64,000 nt of DNA from Incurvaria masculella (taxonomy: Eukaryota; Arthropoda; Insecta; Lepidoptera; Incurvariidae): NCBI GenBank assembly GCA_946894095.1, contig OX335647.2, positions 14,464,001-14,528,000 on the forward strand, in the 5' to 3' direction. The notes beneath the pieces were generated by a model. The model ran no database searches and was not told the DNA's origin. It was given only the letters and a program-made list of their open reading frames with translations. Positions 1 to 12,660 of this stretch are shown piece by piece. Every line of letters begins with the position of its first letter. Positions within the stretch are counted from its first letter, which is position 1. The position numbers were made by a program, and so were the translations under genes.

Positions 1-1015
1 GTCTAAGGCCTGGACCGCATGTCGGAATAAAAAAGGGACGGACGGAATTTCTGCCTATGTTGGGAGCTCCGGAATCAGTTAGTGCATTTGGCCGGACCCA
101 TACACTTTCATAGGCGATTCATAATAGTCTTTCCATCCGTCCAGTTTTATTCCGATCAAGTGGTCCAGACCTATGTCATTCCAAATTTGAATTTCGCCAA
201 ACCTCATCAGAAAAAAGTTGTTCGATCGACTTTCTTTGAAATCACATAGTTCACTTATCACCCACAATTAAAAATGTGTGTCGACCGGTATTTTGCATTA
301 GCGTAAAACTCTCACTAAGGGCCTCAGTCAAATTTCAACGCATAGCAACTTTGACTGATGCTACAGAAATGAAACTAGCTCGTACTATAGATTAAACGAG
401 TGACTCTTGTTTATTAAATGCTCACACGAACTACACTTCAATCCTCTAGCTTCGTGAATAATGAAACAAGTGACATTTTTTTTCCTGTAACGTGTTTATT
501 AATAAGAAATCAGTACCATAGGTCGGTATCATGTACGGAGCACATCACCCTCGGCGACACAGTAGGCATTGACATTTGCAAGGAAAACGTATGCGGTTTA
601 AAGTCCAATATGTGGCTTATAGGGTGATGACGTTTTACATTTTAAGTAAATTAGATGAATTATTACAGTTACAGTCAATCATTCTTATCTTCCTAAATAA
701 ATGCTTAGTGAAATATTTTGATATTGTTACACTTTCTCCCAACGCTGTCTGACAGTCTATAAGACAGTCAAATTATGACTCGCTCCAACGGATGAAGGAA
801 AATGATTACACTTAAGAGCCCTCTAGTCGCCCTGTCCAAATCCAAGAAACACGTCGTATTATTATTGTACTCAAATATGTTTGCGAAAGCGTCAAAAACT
901 TAATTTTCCATTTTAGCTTATTATATATTTTTATTAAAGACAATTAAACAAATTACAACAAATATATTAAGTATGCATCCAGCAGCACATAGGGTCAAAA
1001 GCAAACATCGGAATC
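1..1015. other. AT-rich DNA with no supported feature
   Basis: No conserved motif, repeat shared with the rest of the window, or coding-like frame was recognised. Open frames here are under 75 codons and have no recognisable domain. Confidence 0.5.
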
Positions 1016-1019
1016 CATC

Positions 1020-1176
1020 ATTCCCCTACTAGGTAGAACTCCTCGCATTCTTGACGAAATGCACTTATCCAATTCAGAAAGAGAGGGAGAGTGTTGCCTA
1101 AACGGGGCGGGGATTTGAACCCATGACCTCTGGTTTGCAAGGCAAGTCGCCTTGCCCCTAAGCTATGAGCGGCAAT
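1020..1176 (-). repeat. tRNA-headed SINE, head fragment
   Basis: Read on the minus strand this starts with a tRNA-like head: a weak A box (ATAGCTTAGGGG), then CCAGAGG and a B-box-like GGGTTCAAATCCC. It continues into the SINE body signature TTGGATAAGTGCATTTCGTC and stops at the CCTAGTAGGGG motif. The same order is seen in the full copies at 17931-18345 and 45465-45870. The body and tail are missing, so this is a truncated copy. Boundaries are good to about 10 bases. Confidence 0.75.
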
Positions 1177-1500
1177 AATTTTTTTCAGGCTGCGTTATAT
1201 TGAAGGTGTGGGAATGTCTGAACCCTTAAATATTCATTTAAGAATACTTTATTATTATAGGTGACATTTCAGAACAATTGCTTGAAATAGACTGTAACTT
1301 ACAAATTATAGACTGGGCAAAATTAAATTGAAATTTCTCCGTTTATGAGTAGGAATGTTCATTCATCTACTACCTATTACCTTGAATGTTTGTTTGCGAT
1401 GATTGCCAGTGATACGGTGAAAAGAACATTCTGTCATTACTCGTCAAGCAGTGGGTAGGTAGCTGGGTTCAAATTTCTCCTATGAGAACAAACCAAATCT

Positions 1501-1629
1501 GGAGGCATGTATAGGGTCAGTAAACTGTGGAATGCACTGCCTGCCCAGGTATTTCCCTCGAAATACTTTCTTATTCATCAACTGCAAAGGCAATATGAGG
1601 AAGTAAGGTCGTCTTCGGGAGCTTCTTAG
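1501..1629 (+). pseudogene. Non-LTR retrotransposon (LINE) ORF2 C-terminal relic
   Basis: The frame reads GGMYRVSKLWNALPAQVFPS and runs about 40 codons to a TAG. The LWNALP..VFPS pattern is typical of the C-terminal end of the reverse-transcriptase ORF in Jockey/CR1-like LINEs, where WNSLP is followed by an aromatic-rich FK..V/L segment. Nothing of the catalytic reverse-transcriptase domain remains upstream, so this is a dead 3' end. A comparable relic is at 26119-26460. The family call is from the motif alone. Confidence 0.55.
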
Positions 1630-1728
1630 GATAGGGCCTGGCAAACGCTATATGAGTCGCTTAACATTTAATAAACCCTGTGGTGAGCCATTTTGACTTA
1701 TCTCTATTCAAATTAGCCACCGTTATTA

Positions 1729-2218
1729 TTCGGCGGGATAGCGCGCAACTCCAAACACACCACGCTTAACATTACACGTTCCCTCCCGCTCACACGCTTC
1801 AAGAGAGAAGAGAGAAGAGCATCGACCGCGAAGACGCGATCCGACGAACCCAAGAACAGAGATCTTTTGCAACGGCGTCCGGTCACGCGCGCGAAGAGCC
1901 TTTCCGCACAAGAAAATTAATTATTATCCGCTACATCATCGCAACGTGATTCACCTGTGTCCTCATCAAGGCAGGAAGCCAAGAAGAGTGTTTCGTGAGT
2001 GGTTGGCGAAGAGGGATCTTACGAAGCGGCGTCCCTACAGTCCACGCGCTACTCAGCTGTCGAAGGCATCGGTCGATGAGGTTGGTCCCTAGTTTACCCA
2101 CCACCCTGTTCGGCCGGCATTGCATTGACAGCCATATGATGGCATATCGAAAAGCCCATGGACGCTCTGCTAGAGAGTCGGACTGTTTAGGAAGGAGGCG
2201 TACTCACCCCGCCGAATT
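1729..2218. other. GC-rich islet, possible short-TIR element
   Basis: This stretch is richer in GC and CpG than its surroundings. It is bounded by ATTCGGCGGG on the left and CCCGCCGAAT on the right, a 10-bp inverted match. Several open frames of 60-80 codons cross it on both strands, but none shows a domain I recognise. It could be a TIR element, a decayed coding exon or an old regulatory island. The sequence does not decide between these. Confidence 0.3.
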
Positions 2219-2259
2219 TGTTACGCTGTAGTTCGAGTTGGTGGGCATATCACCTGGGA

Positions 2260-4680
2260 CAGGAAAAGGAGCTTTTGCACAAAAATCAATAGGTGAACCA
2301 TTCAAAGTTGTGATCCAAACACAGCCTATCGTATCTTTCCTTCCGCTTTACATTCTACAATATTTCATCAAAACATTGTTAGCACAAGACAAAGACTCAG
2401 GGCTTTGACTGACATACGAACGACTCACGAAATGACGAATTGTATGCGATTTCGAGGTAGATGGGATCGTTCCCCGGCCGTGGCATCACTTAGTATTAGT
2501 ATTTTTGACCAGGGTAAATATTACCTAGTAAATATGACCTGGCTCAAGGTAAATATTTGGAGAATTTTGATATCTATGATAATTGATATCGTTTTAGTAT
2601 CCAATTCATTCGTAATTACCTTCGTAATGTGACATTACGTATGCACCTTAAAAATGCGGATGGATCCACCAAGGAAATCTGTTTCTGTATGTGTAGTTTT
2701 AACTCAACGAACGCAACCCTTTTTGCTGGTTATTTTAATCATGAATACATTATGTGATGTTTGTTAGTAAGAGCAAGGACGACAGAGAATGGAATCCGTG
2801 CGTTCTGGCTAACATCAATGCTTTTGTGGCAAGGACGCATCTTGAATCGTATTAGCGCTGTGTAGGCAGCTATATCACATGTATATATGGGTACTTCGAA
2901 CGTACTGAATAGTTTCTGAAGCTTTATTGCTTTTGGAGTTCCGCCACAAGCGACATAAACTTGTTGCAACATAGAGGACTTCTTATGCTTGTATTATGTC
3001 CGTAGTAGGTACCTCCGCGTCTGTTTATGTTGATGCTTGTGATCGCTATACTAGCTTCATGAGGCCGTTAAACAAGGATACTAAACGTACAGGAATGCAA
3101 TTGAAAACGTGAAATTAAAATGCAAAGTAAGCCAGAAACTTTTTTAATCGGTTTTAAAAAATGTGCACGTAGGAAAATATGCCTGATTTTTATTTTTGAT
3201 CATTTATTCAAGCATTTCATGCATTCGAAGGAACAACATGTTTTTATTAAAATTAAAAACATTTAAACTAAATTAATAGTCAACGTTTATTTAGAGTGAA
3301 ATAACTAAGTTTTCTGGCAAAATCCAGATTATAAATTATTTTTCTGTTAAAATGTTTTTCCCGAAATAATACTTGTTGGAGTCCTTTGGATTTATCATCT
3401 GCACAGATTAATCTACACTTTATCATATTGCAAAACGAACCGAAACAGACGAGAGAATTACTGTCCCCATATAAAATAAATCCTTATTTGATGGCCTAGA
3501 TAGCAGCTTTATACGTTGATATCCTTCAGAAGTATGTTTTATTAAGTTAGTTCATACATTGTGGTTCCTGTTCTCGTCTCAATAGCGAAGTGATTTGAAT
3601 AGTTTGTGAGCAGGGAATAAGATAGAAATATCGAGACAGTTTGAATATATATTGGTGTTTAAATGGTGTATGAATGTTCCACTTGAGAACCACTACATAC
3701 CATTTCTCTTAAAGTGATTCATTCTTTCTTTTGACCTTGATTTGATATCATGGTAATAAACCGATTGATTATAATTAATTAAGTATTAAGAAATTCTACA
3801 GCGATTCGTTACAACAATATTTAAAATAAATAAAATATTAGGCCCATCTTAATTAATTACATTGGCGGCTATAAATATTTATTTATGACTATTTACTATT
3901 CTGAAGGAAGTTAGAAACATTTTAAAATTATTTCCGATGTTCTAAATAAAAAGTGGACACATATTTTTGTTGGGTTGATTTTTATAGGTTCACATTTGGC
4001 AAATGCTTCAGCCTTTCCAAACTAGTCAGAATCTAATCGCGATCCAACAAGATAAGCGCGCGTGTTCCCTCCAACTTTTCTAACCAAAGAGGACGTAACT
4101 GACAGGCGTCACATACTCGAAAACGCATGTGACACAAATTATGCTACGAAAAACGAAAAACAACTTTCGTGTAGCAATTATGTAAGCGATTGAAACCATA
4201 GAGGTAATTTCCTCACCTCCATGATTGAAACTGTTTATAGGGTCCTGTCACAAAAAAGTAACCCTTAAGGTCTGAGTCTGGTGCCTGTCGGTCACACGCA
4301 TTTTTTTCCTGAATTGTTTTCCTATTAACGGTTATTAGAAAATTAAAAAAAAATTAAATCCAATTACTTTCGTTCAAAACCTCATACTTTTTGAGAAACA
4401 GCTAGATTTATGAAGCGCAAATTTTGTATGAAATTGGAAAATATTCAACAGGCGGGGGCGAATATCTTCCATGTCCAGCAGCGAAGAAAGCGAAAAACGT
4501 TCACGCTTGAACTTTTTTTTCAATCATACTCCGAGAATGTGATTTATATATCGGATTCCATTGATTGATTCGAACGTCTGATTGAACGAAAATTTACTTT
4601 CTCTGGAGCGTTAAGAAATACGTTTGTGGGGAATGTCTCATATTTACAAATGACGACCCGAGCCAACCGCTTCCCCACAC
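2260..4680. other. AT-rich DNA with no supported feature
   Basis: I recognise no gene or repeat family here. A short direct repeat, GATTGAAAC, flanks 4188-4228. The rest is simple AT-rich sequence. Confidence 0.45.
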
Positions 4681-4682
4681 CG

Positions 4683-4735
4683 TGTTAGGAGGACCCCAGG
4701 TTGTACTTTGGGGGGATATACCTCAGGGAGACCGT
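4683..4735 (-). mobile_element. LINE 3'-coding fragment
   Basis: On the minus strand this short piece matches the segment near 54635-54670 of another LINE tail: both contain CCAAAGTACAACCTGGGGTCC preceded by a GGTATxTCCCC motif. It is about 50 bases long and has no flanking LINE sequence. Just downstream, 4750-4778 forms a 9-bp hairpin (CTCGTGAAT and ATTCACGAG). Confidence 0.5.
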
Positions 4736-5190
4736 AGTTGTCAGTCGAACCTCGTGAATCAAAGCCAAAATTCACGAGTCGTGATTTCGGTTAGCACGCT
4801 ACGCCGAGTTTGTCACGTCCGCCTGCATCAAGCTGTTCACAGTTATCGCCTGTTCACCGATATCGCGCTCGATAGGCAGAGGATGCGCAAGTCCGATCAT
4901 TCCATTCAACCACGTCCCCACTAAGCTTTCATTACAAAGATTACTTATCTAAGGCTCTGATTAATTAAACGAATTGGTTGAGATAACCACCGTATGTTAT
5001 TGGTAACAAGCGCGAGTGATTATTGATCAAAATTCATAAAGCACACGGATACGACTGTATGTTCGCCCTGCAGTTATGTGTGCTTCGAACCATGTGATTT
5101 ATCGTTTAGTGGTTCCCAAGAAGCCAACAATCATGTCAACATATTCATATTGCAATTGTATAGGTGTTGAAACAGTGGAGATTCATGAGA

Positions 5191-5456
5191 CCGGCCAAGT
5201 GCGAGTCGAACTCGCACACGAAGGGTTCTGTACAAGATTTAACACAAAAAAGATATTTTTTGTATGGGACCCCCCTTTAATGTTTGTTTTTTTTTTGTTG
5301 TTATAGCAGCAAAATAAAAACACTCTGTGAAAATTTCAGCTGCCTACCTACTACGGTTCATGAGATACAGACGGACGGACGGACGGACGGAAAGAAGGAC
5401 AGACGGACGGACAGCGGAGGCTTAGTAATAGAGTTCCGTTGGCACCCTTTGGGTCA
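5191..5456 (+). repeat. Lepidopteran CCGGCCAAGTGCGAGTC repeat with (GGAC)n, full length
   Basis: The element opens with CCGGCCAAGTGCGAGTCGAA and AAGGGTTCTGTACaa. It continues through the ATAGCAGCAAAATAAA and AATTTCAGCTGCCTACCTA blocks, a GACGGACGGACGG tract, and ends in GGCTTAGTAATAGAGTTCCG followed by CACCCTTTGGGT. At least nine further copies of this order lie in the window on both strands. The AAGGGTTCCGTACC block resembles a pol III B box, so a SINE origin is plausible. Class assignment is inference. Confidence 0.8.
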
Positions 5457-6325
5457 TCATATTTGTACAAGCTTTTATTTAACTTGCAACGTTTTTACTT
5501 GTTCATCTGCGTTAAATATTACTTTTAAGAAAATTATTTTAGTAAAGTAAGGGTTCAGTACCCAAATGATTATAACAGAACCCTTATAATTTCATTTTTT
5601 CCGTCTGCATGTCCTTATGTCACAGTCATTTTACTTGAGACTATTGGCAACATACATACCTGAGATTCGGAAGAAAGGCTTCTCAATGAACCGCTATACA
5701 TCAGGGTAGTACGAAAAAAAATGAGTTGCACGATAAACTTCATGCATTGTGTGCAACTCTTAATTTTGATACAATTGAGGGATACTAGTGGATATTAGTG
5801 AATATAAGCGTGTTTTAAAAAATATATTTTTTATATTTTTTTGTTTTTTGTTACGTTCATTCTGACTACGGAAATCTTCGCTGTGCCTTTCAGTGACTCG
5901 ATGACTTTATTGATTTTGGTGTTTGAAAATTTAAGAAATTTTCATAATCGCATTATTGTGCACACTGGCTGGGTAATTTTGTTGTTACAGTGTAGGTAAA
6001 AAAGTAATAACTTTAGAAAAAGTAATAAAGTATAACTTTAGCTTCCATTATACGGAATAACGTAAAATAATAATGACATTTTTATTATTTATAGCGGTTG
6101 CCTGAAAATTCGCTTTACGGATTTCGTAAATTCCTGTCTAGTGTCTACAATTTGAATGTAACGCACATGTGTCCGTTGATAGTGATATAGTTATGTCGAA
6201 GTATTTTCTTATCCCAGAGGAAAGTATACACTTTTAACTACATTTTACATATTTTTCATTGAGAATGCGAGTCGTTTTATCATATGGAATTAATGTTAAA
6301 CTGTAAGTGCTTTTCTCTACATACA

Positions 6326-6476
6326 AAGTGGTAGAGCTCACCCGGGTTAGGACCACTGATTTCACTGAGATCTAATTTGATGTAAGACGGTCGAAGCGCC
6401 GCCAGTGAAAAACTGTCCGTGTTTTAATTTTGACTCAATGTAGCCGTGCAAACGAGCCTTGTGACAGGAAATGTAA
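6326..6476 (+). repeat. SINE body fragment, degenerate
   Basis: It contains GTGGTAGAGCTCACCCGGGTT, ACGGTCGAAGCG, AACTGTCCGTGTTTTAA and CAATGTAGCCGTGC in the same order as the body shared by the 5S-headed and tRNA-headed SINEs, with many substitutions. Both the head and the tail are missing. Confidence 0.65.
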
Positions 6477-6479
6477 TGG

Positions 6480-8160
6480 GATGAGCTAATATAACGACAT
6501 ATGTAATAGTTAATGTTTAGAGATTTCTTTCTTTAAACAATATTTCGTTACTTATCAGTGGACACAATCCTTCCTACTATGTACCTATCATCGAATTAAA
6601 CAGCTAGAGATTTCTAACCGCACATCTGAGTGAATCATATATTTCAGATTATTTTTATTATTTCAGAGACAGTTGCTTCTGCAGGCGGCGCAACTGTTAA
6701 TAACTCGGCCACGTGCCGGCTTTGCGTCTGTATTAAAACTCAGCGATTTATTCTTGCAACAATAAAACTCCAAACTTACTTTGCACGACTCGCGACCGTT
6801 ATGAGGGACAAATTGTAGTAAAAAAATACAGCCGATTAAATGAGTTTATTCTAGAATGGCAATTATTTTGTATTCTACAGTCAAAATAGAAAACCAACAT
6901 TTAAGAAACCCACATTTTCTGTCATCAGCCTAATAATAATTATTTTTAATCTTACTCCTGAAAAGACCTGAAATATATATATGTAAATGTGGCTTTACAG
7001 TATTAATTTAAATGCGCTGTCGTCTCGATTATTTAACTCAATATATTCGGCGTATCTACCTATGTAATTGCAGCAGTGGCAAAATAAAAATTAGATAACG
7101 AGTTAGTCACCTGAGAAGAAAAATAGGATGAAAGCAGTTAGGTTCATGCGAGCGGAGCTGTGGACAATATGTAGATATGTAGCTACTAAATGATAAGAAC
7201 TGCCTTCACTACGCAGCCCGCAACAGGCTGGGTTGTTAGCCCTGAAGGCAAATTCTTGCGCTGACACCTTTACACATGGAATACACACTCCTGAATCCTA
7301 ACCGAATTAGTATATAATTTTTGACGTATTCTGGTGCATTACGGATGGCTTATGGAAATGTATCGGGGATTTTTCGGTAGCGCTGAATTCGGAAAACAAT
7401 ATAAATGTTTCATTTCGCGCCAATCGATTTCGTTCGATTACCAGAATACTAAAGAAATGTCAAAGTGAATTTCTCTCCTGAGAACAGTCCTGATTCAGCA
7501 ACTCAGAATTTCCAGAATTGGCCTCCGGCTCTTGTATTACATAATCCGCAAATATATCACTAAGGATATGGCTAAGTACACATTACGTAATGTTTGACGT
7601 GAGCGTGGTTAGGAGGAGATTAATAATATTATTTGAACAGTTTAATGTGGCCGAATGAGGAAGATTTCCCACTACATACAAATTTGGTTATAGGTCCTAG
7701 GTAGGTTATAGGACTGCTATGATAAGAAAACATGCAATTTTTTTTTTCTAAAAGCTGATACCTAATAACGGTGATTTTAGGAATATATATTTAAATCTAA
7801 TTAACACAATAAGATCACGTATTCATGAAAACTGGTATGAGAGCGGCTCCTGTGTTTTAATTTTGTTAAAAGGAAAGGCTCATTGTTTGCATGATTTGAT
7901 GTTTACAATCTACTTTCGAGAGATAATTTTAATGTGCATGGACCTATTCTTATGAAGACTTAAGTTTCATTATAAATAAAAAAACATGCTATTTTATAAC
8001 TAGAATGTTTATAAAGAAAGGTGTTTTTTTTATTTCTGGTAGTCACGTTTAATTCATTACAACAAAACGAAGATCGAATTGTACAATTTACCTGTATTTC
8101 TAAAAGGTTGCGTTTTGGAGGCATTCTTTTATTATTATTAAAGAAGACCTAAGCCCTTTT
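6480..8160. other. AT-rich DNA with no supported feature
   Basis: I see no conserved coding frame and no clear repeat boundary. Poly-T and AT-rich runs dominate. Confidence 0.45.
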
Positions 8161-8165
8161 TATTT

Positions 8166-8551
8166 CTTTTTTTTTTATGTGACTGGACATGATGGCTAAT
8201 ACCACACCTTCTGTCATGGTATTAGACCAACACACCACATGGGAACTAGGTGCCATGCCAGGACCTTCCTTATATTGCTCGGCTACATTGAACTGGATGG
8301 AAAACACGGACAATTTTCATTGCCGCTTCGACCATCGTTCATTCAATGCGATGGTACCAACCCGGGCGGGATTAACCCTACCACCTAGTAAGTAAGGAAG
8401 GGGACCTACAGTTTAACGTGGATTCCGAACCACGGCCAGCCTCTCGCAACGGTCTAATGGTCACCCATCCAAGACCAGACCGGACCCAGCGTTGCTTAAC
8501 TTCGGAGAGCGATCGCCGAAGTGTCGCGCCACTGGGCCACTGAGGCTGACA
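8166..8551 (-). repeat. 5S-rRNA-headed SINE, full length (copy 1)
   Basis: On the minus strand the element begins GTCAGCCTCAGTGGCCCAGT. It then carries a segment closely resembling the internal promoter of insect 5S rRNA: CCGAAGTTAAGCA (A-box region), GGTCCGGTCTGGTCTTGG (intermediate element) and GGATGGGTGACC (C box). After this comes the body shared with the tRNA-headed SINE family (TAGGTCCCCTTCC, CCCGGGTTGGTACCATCGC, GGTCCTGGCATGGCACCTAG, CTAATACCATGAC), ending in ATGTCCAGTCACAT and an A tail (a T run at 8166-8176 on the plus strand). It differs at only a few positions from the copies at 10049 and 39986. Pol III transcription from the 5S-type promoter is inferred. Confidence 0.88.
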
Positions 8552-8554
8552 GTT

Positions 8555-10045
8555 TTTCAGTTCTAGACAGCTTATTCAGAACTCAGGGACGGTTTGCGCA
8601 TACGCCCAAACGAAAATCTCGCCCACGATACGCCTGTCACTTTCAATATGTATGCAAGTAAATACAAGTATACGAATAAATAAATATATAATATTACCAT
8701 CTAAATAAAATATTCCATTCCATTACCCCGAATGACTGACATCCAATCCACTCTACTATTCGAAATGAATAAAACTTTTTGCCAAACCGAATAGCGAATT
8801 AGTTCTATTTTGGAGCATACTAAATATTTTCCACTGGAATTTTCCAGTATCAATGCCCCTGGAGATATTCGAAAATGTTTGATTTGCGGTAATTGGTTAT
8901 TTGGCCCCATCGCCTGCAGATTTTAATGAAGTAACGTTCATGCAATCATATTCAATTCTGATTAGTTTATCTATACAGTTTGACCACATTGCTCTGTATG
9001 TATACCTACATTAGGGCGGTAGTGAAGGCAGCGGAAATTAAAGATAATGTTTTTTTTAAGAAATATATTCTTTGTCCATTGGCCAAGGCCCAACTTTGCA
9101 CGGCGACTGCCATTAAACTAGCGAATTCGTCTTCCAGGCGCTAACCCTAAAACTTGTCCAATTTTGGTAAAAAAAACTTGAGATAGCTTCATCGTATATC
9201 CGTATGTTTTTATTTTTTTGTAAATATCTGTATTTTTCTGTTAACAAAAATCTAAAATAAAGATAAAAAGACAACTTTTATCCAAAGTTTTTAGCCAATA
9301 TTTTCCAATCTGAAAGATATATTAAAACAAATAAAACATGTAGACGTAGATGTTGCCAAGATGTTTTAGAATCCAAAATTTCAAAAACCTACTAAAACAT
9401 TAAGAACATGTAAACAGTTATCACGCATAGTATAGGAACTTGATATGGTAACGACTCTCTTAATGTAGTGTCACGTTTAACGTCGTTTAATGATTTTCAT
9501 TGTCATTGAAAATAAACAAGCAAGAGATAAGTTGCAAAGATAGTCCCGTCACCTTGGTCGAGAACGTTATCTGCTCGACCTGGCGTGCCATGCCATGCAC
9601 CCAGATACAATATTTGCTTGTTTTTATGCGCAGTTGCATTCTCTTGCATTGAATAAAAATTTACATTAAGTTTCCGAAAGGACCGACACAATGAAATGTT
9701 CTAATACATAATTCTTATGTTGTTTTGAAATAATATTTTTTTTTTTTATATTTATTTATTTATAGTTTTAAAAAAAAATGGTTAGCAAAAGTAAATGCAA
9801 ATTGTCTCACCCCGAGGTATCCCAAAACCTGAAGATGTATGGGTTTATCTTTCTGTTTTATTGTCTTTATCAAGGTTAATCTTTTCTGAGCTGCATGACG
9901 CAATCCCTGCGTCCCCTTTCTACTATCGCTCGAGCCTCTCAGTCTCTCTTGTCAGGAAGAAATTGCGTAATGGTAAAGGTCTTTTATTACTAAAGTGCTT
10001 ATTATTATGTACTGGTATCGATTACGAGTTGGAAAGAAAGGCCCT
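8555..10045. other. AT-rich DNA with no supported feature
   Basis: I see no supported gene. Long A and T runs occur around 9740-9780. Open frames are under 90 codons and show no domain. Confidence 0.45.
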
Positions 10046-10048
10046 TTA

Positions 10049-10441
10049 ATTTTTTTTTTTTTTTTTATGTGACTGGACATGGATGGCTAATACCACACCT
10101 TCTGTCATGGTATTAGCCCAACACACCACATGGGAACTAGGTGCCATGCCAGGACCTTCCTTATATTGCTCGGCTACATTGAACTGGATGGAAAACACGG
10201 ACAATTTTCATTGCCGCTTCGACCATCGTTCATTCAATGCGATGGTACCAACCCGGGCGGGATTAACCCTACCACCTAGTAAGTAAGGAAGTGGACCTAC
10301 AGTTTAATGTGGAATCCGAACCACGGCCAGCCTCTCTCAACGGTCTAATGGTCACCCATCCAAGACCAGACCGGACCCAGCGTTGCTTAACTTCGGAGAG
10401 CGATCGCCGAAGTGTCGCGCCACTGGGCCACTGAGGCTGAC
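10049..10441 (-). repeat. 5S-rRNA-headed SINE, full length (copy 2)
   Basis: Architecture matches copy 1: the 5S-like internal promoter segment lies at about 10340-10415 (minus strand), then the shared body, then an A tail seen as a 17-base T run from 10050. Near identity to the copies at 8166 and 39986, which lie on both sides and in both orientations, points to recent independent retroposition rather than local duplication. No clear target-site duplication was found by eye. Confidence 0.88.
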
Positions 10442-11029
10442 ATTTAATGTGAGGTAATTTAGCGAATCGGTACTTGGTGGATTTATTTAATATGAAATTA
10501 CGGTATTTCACATAATAATACTTACATTTTACGGATACACAGTGTAAAGCTTTTTTCTTTCTGATGAATCGTTTCTTTACACTTAAGTACAAGTTGAACA
10601 ACGGCGAATATATAAATAAACATAATATTAATTAATGAAATAATGTTGTTCTATTTTGTATTAATTTCAGGAATATCTTGTTCCAGAAAACACTAAGGGT
10701 AATAATTCCCATCTGCGGAATGAGTACGCACGAACGGTGAAAAACTAGGCCCGCTATCCTCGCGAGTTCTGAGCGCTCATTACACGCGATGTAATGCTAA
10801 CAAAGAATCGTTAATTAACGTCGCTCGGTTGCCCTAGTCATCAAATACGACGTTTCCCTTCATTTTAATAAATTTTTTAGCTGAGTTTCTCGGCTCCGAT
10901 CGGGTCAATCTCCTTTTGAACAACATTTGGGATTATACGTCTCTATATGTGAGAAACATACGATTAATATAGTCGAAATATTTAAAAAAAAATCACACAT
11001 AACAGCGCTACCTACCGGTTCCAACTATA

Positions 11030-11063
11030 GCTCGCCGAAGTCTCGCGCCACTGGGCCACTGAG
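11030..11063 (-). repeat. 5S-SINE head fragment
   Basis: A short piece matches the first 35 bases of the 5S-headed SINE (minus-strand CTCAGTGGCCCAGTGGCGCG, then CTTCGGCGAG) and ends before the 5S-like promoter. The surroundings from 10442 to 11945 hold no other recognisable feature. Confidence 0.6.
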
Positions 11064-11948
11064 CTCGCGCAATATTTCCCACGCAGTCCTTTTATTTCAA
11101 TCGAACTTAAAAGCTAGTGGTAATTTATAAATATTGCTTGGAGAATAAATATCTAATTTTAAAACACTGTATACGGGGTTGTTTACTTGAACTAAGTACT
11201 TTGAGGGATGATGGCAAAGACAAATTTTTTCATGATATGTTGCTCGAATTCTGAGAAAATAATGTTTTCCCCTTAGGTATTCGTCGAGCTAAATCTATAC
11301 AATTTTAAGTGTAGTACAAAAATATAAAGAAAATGAAGGCGATACGCACAATATCACATTCCACATGAGACTCTCACTGTACTCCACTCTTTAAAAAACG
11401 AAAGATTCTTACTGTTTAAGACATCTACATAAAATAAAACATGAACAAATTCTTAAATATTAAACTAGGAGTAAGGAATAATGTTACACAGAAAAAACAT
11501 TACACAAGTAAATATAAATAAAAACCCTCAATAGCATTAACATGTACATAAACTTCCAAAACAAATCCGACAACAGTTGGATTATGGAAAATTTTACACG
11601 CGCTTACACGGCTAGCTTCTAGAAAATACTTTCTACGACCTAAAATACTTTACAATCGTAGTCTAGACCCCTATGCATGTGGGTGCGAAGTGACGAAGAG
11701 CATTTTGTAGGTAGCGGTAAGATTACTCTGTACCAATGCCTTATGATGTGACAATACATTATTTGATATGATATGATATAAACCAAATTGGCAGCCAATT
11801 TCCTCGGCGCAGATTTCGTGAATGCACACCACCCTACCCTGATGTCGCGCTTCGGCAGAGATGCGCAAGGCTTTGATCTGACGCTTACGGGCTATCGATT
11901 AAGGAAGGTCGAGTAGCGTAGCCACGTTTTACGCGAGCATACACTGAG

Positions 11949-12116
11949 GGTAGCGCCGGCCGGTCATTTCGCTAACTAATTAGCTTACTTCTGATGTTCT
12001 AGAGTTCCAACCACACCCTAAAACACGTAAGTTGCTGCACAGGATGCTATTTAGTGCAATGAGCATTCGATGTTGCGCGTCTCGATTCGTAACTGAACTG
12101 AATGGCCTGCGCTACC
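11949..12116. repeat. Small TIR element (GGTAGCGCCGGCC family)
   Basis: The left end GGTAGCGCCGGCCGGTCATT matches, as an inverted repeat, the right end ending GGCCTGCGCTACC. The interior contains TACTTCTGATGTTCTAGAGTT and the GCGCGTCTCGATTCGTAAC block. Related copies sit at 35840-35930 (right half), 58797-58953 (opposite strand) and 61793-61953 (cut by an LTR element). It is non-coding and MITE-like. The superfamily is not determined. Confidence 0.65.
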
Positions 12117-12184
12117 ATGAGTGTATTATCACTAATACGTGTCATCATCGTGTCATATCACTTACTCTATGTTACGGGTCCACT

Positions 12185-12656
12185 TTAGGCTAAAGCCCGA
12201 CTAGGCGGAATTTCCGCTGCGGAACGCGCGTCGCTCCGTGTCGGGCGGAATTGGGCGTCTCGCCGACACCGGCGGCGGCGTCTGTTCCGTTCTCCTCGCT
12301 CGGCTTACCCGCTCGGTCGAGAAGCGGCAACTTCGCATCCCATGTTCTGCGGGACACGCATGTGGCGACCTAGCGCCCTCTACAAAGACCCACTGCTTTC
12401 ACATGCCAACAAATGCAACAAACAGATGCATACAAAACACAGGAAGTCTATATCGCACTAACGAATTTCCCAACGAATCATTCAAATCACGTCTAGAGGA
12501 TAGCAGCTGCGCAACCGTGGGTCTCAAGACTTGACTCACCTTTTCATCTCTCCACATCTGCCGCGTCTCTCCGCGAAATGAGCCAGAGAAATTCCGCAGT
12601 GTCGAAGACGCCGTGAACTAAACGCAGCGCGAATTCCGCCTAGGCCGGCGCTAGGC
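12185..12656. repeat. TIR element with CTAGGCGGAATT ends
   Basis: The left terminus contains GGCTAAAGCCCGACTAGGCG followed by GAATT. The right terminus is its imperfect inverse, GAATTCCGCCTAGGCCGGCG followed by CTAGGC. The right end abuts the TTAA at 12657-12660 that also begins the next element, so the two may have been placed side by side by successive insertions. The interior is CpG-rich and non-coding. The left edge is less certain than the right. Confidence 0.5.
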
Positions 12657-12660
12657 TTAA

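Noticed and set aside
8189..8395. A conserved 67-68 aa protein repeated three times (also at 10083-10286 and 40141-40347 on the minus strand)
   Set aside because: It is the antisense of the SINE body. Conservation comes from recent SINE copies, not from protein selection.
10269..10601. A 110-codon minus-strand ORF
   Set aside because: It begins in unrelated AT-rich DNA and runs into the 5S-SINE. It is a chance frame.
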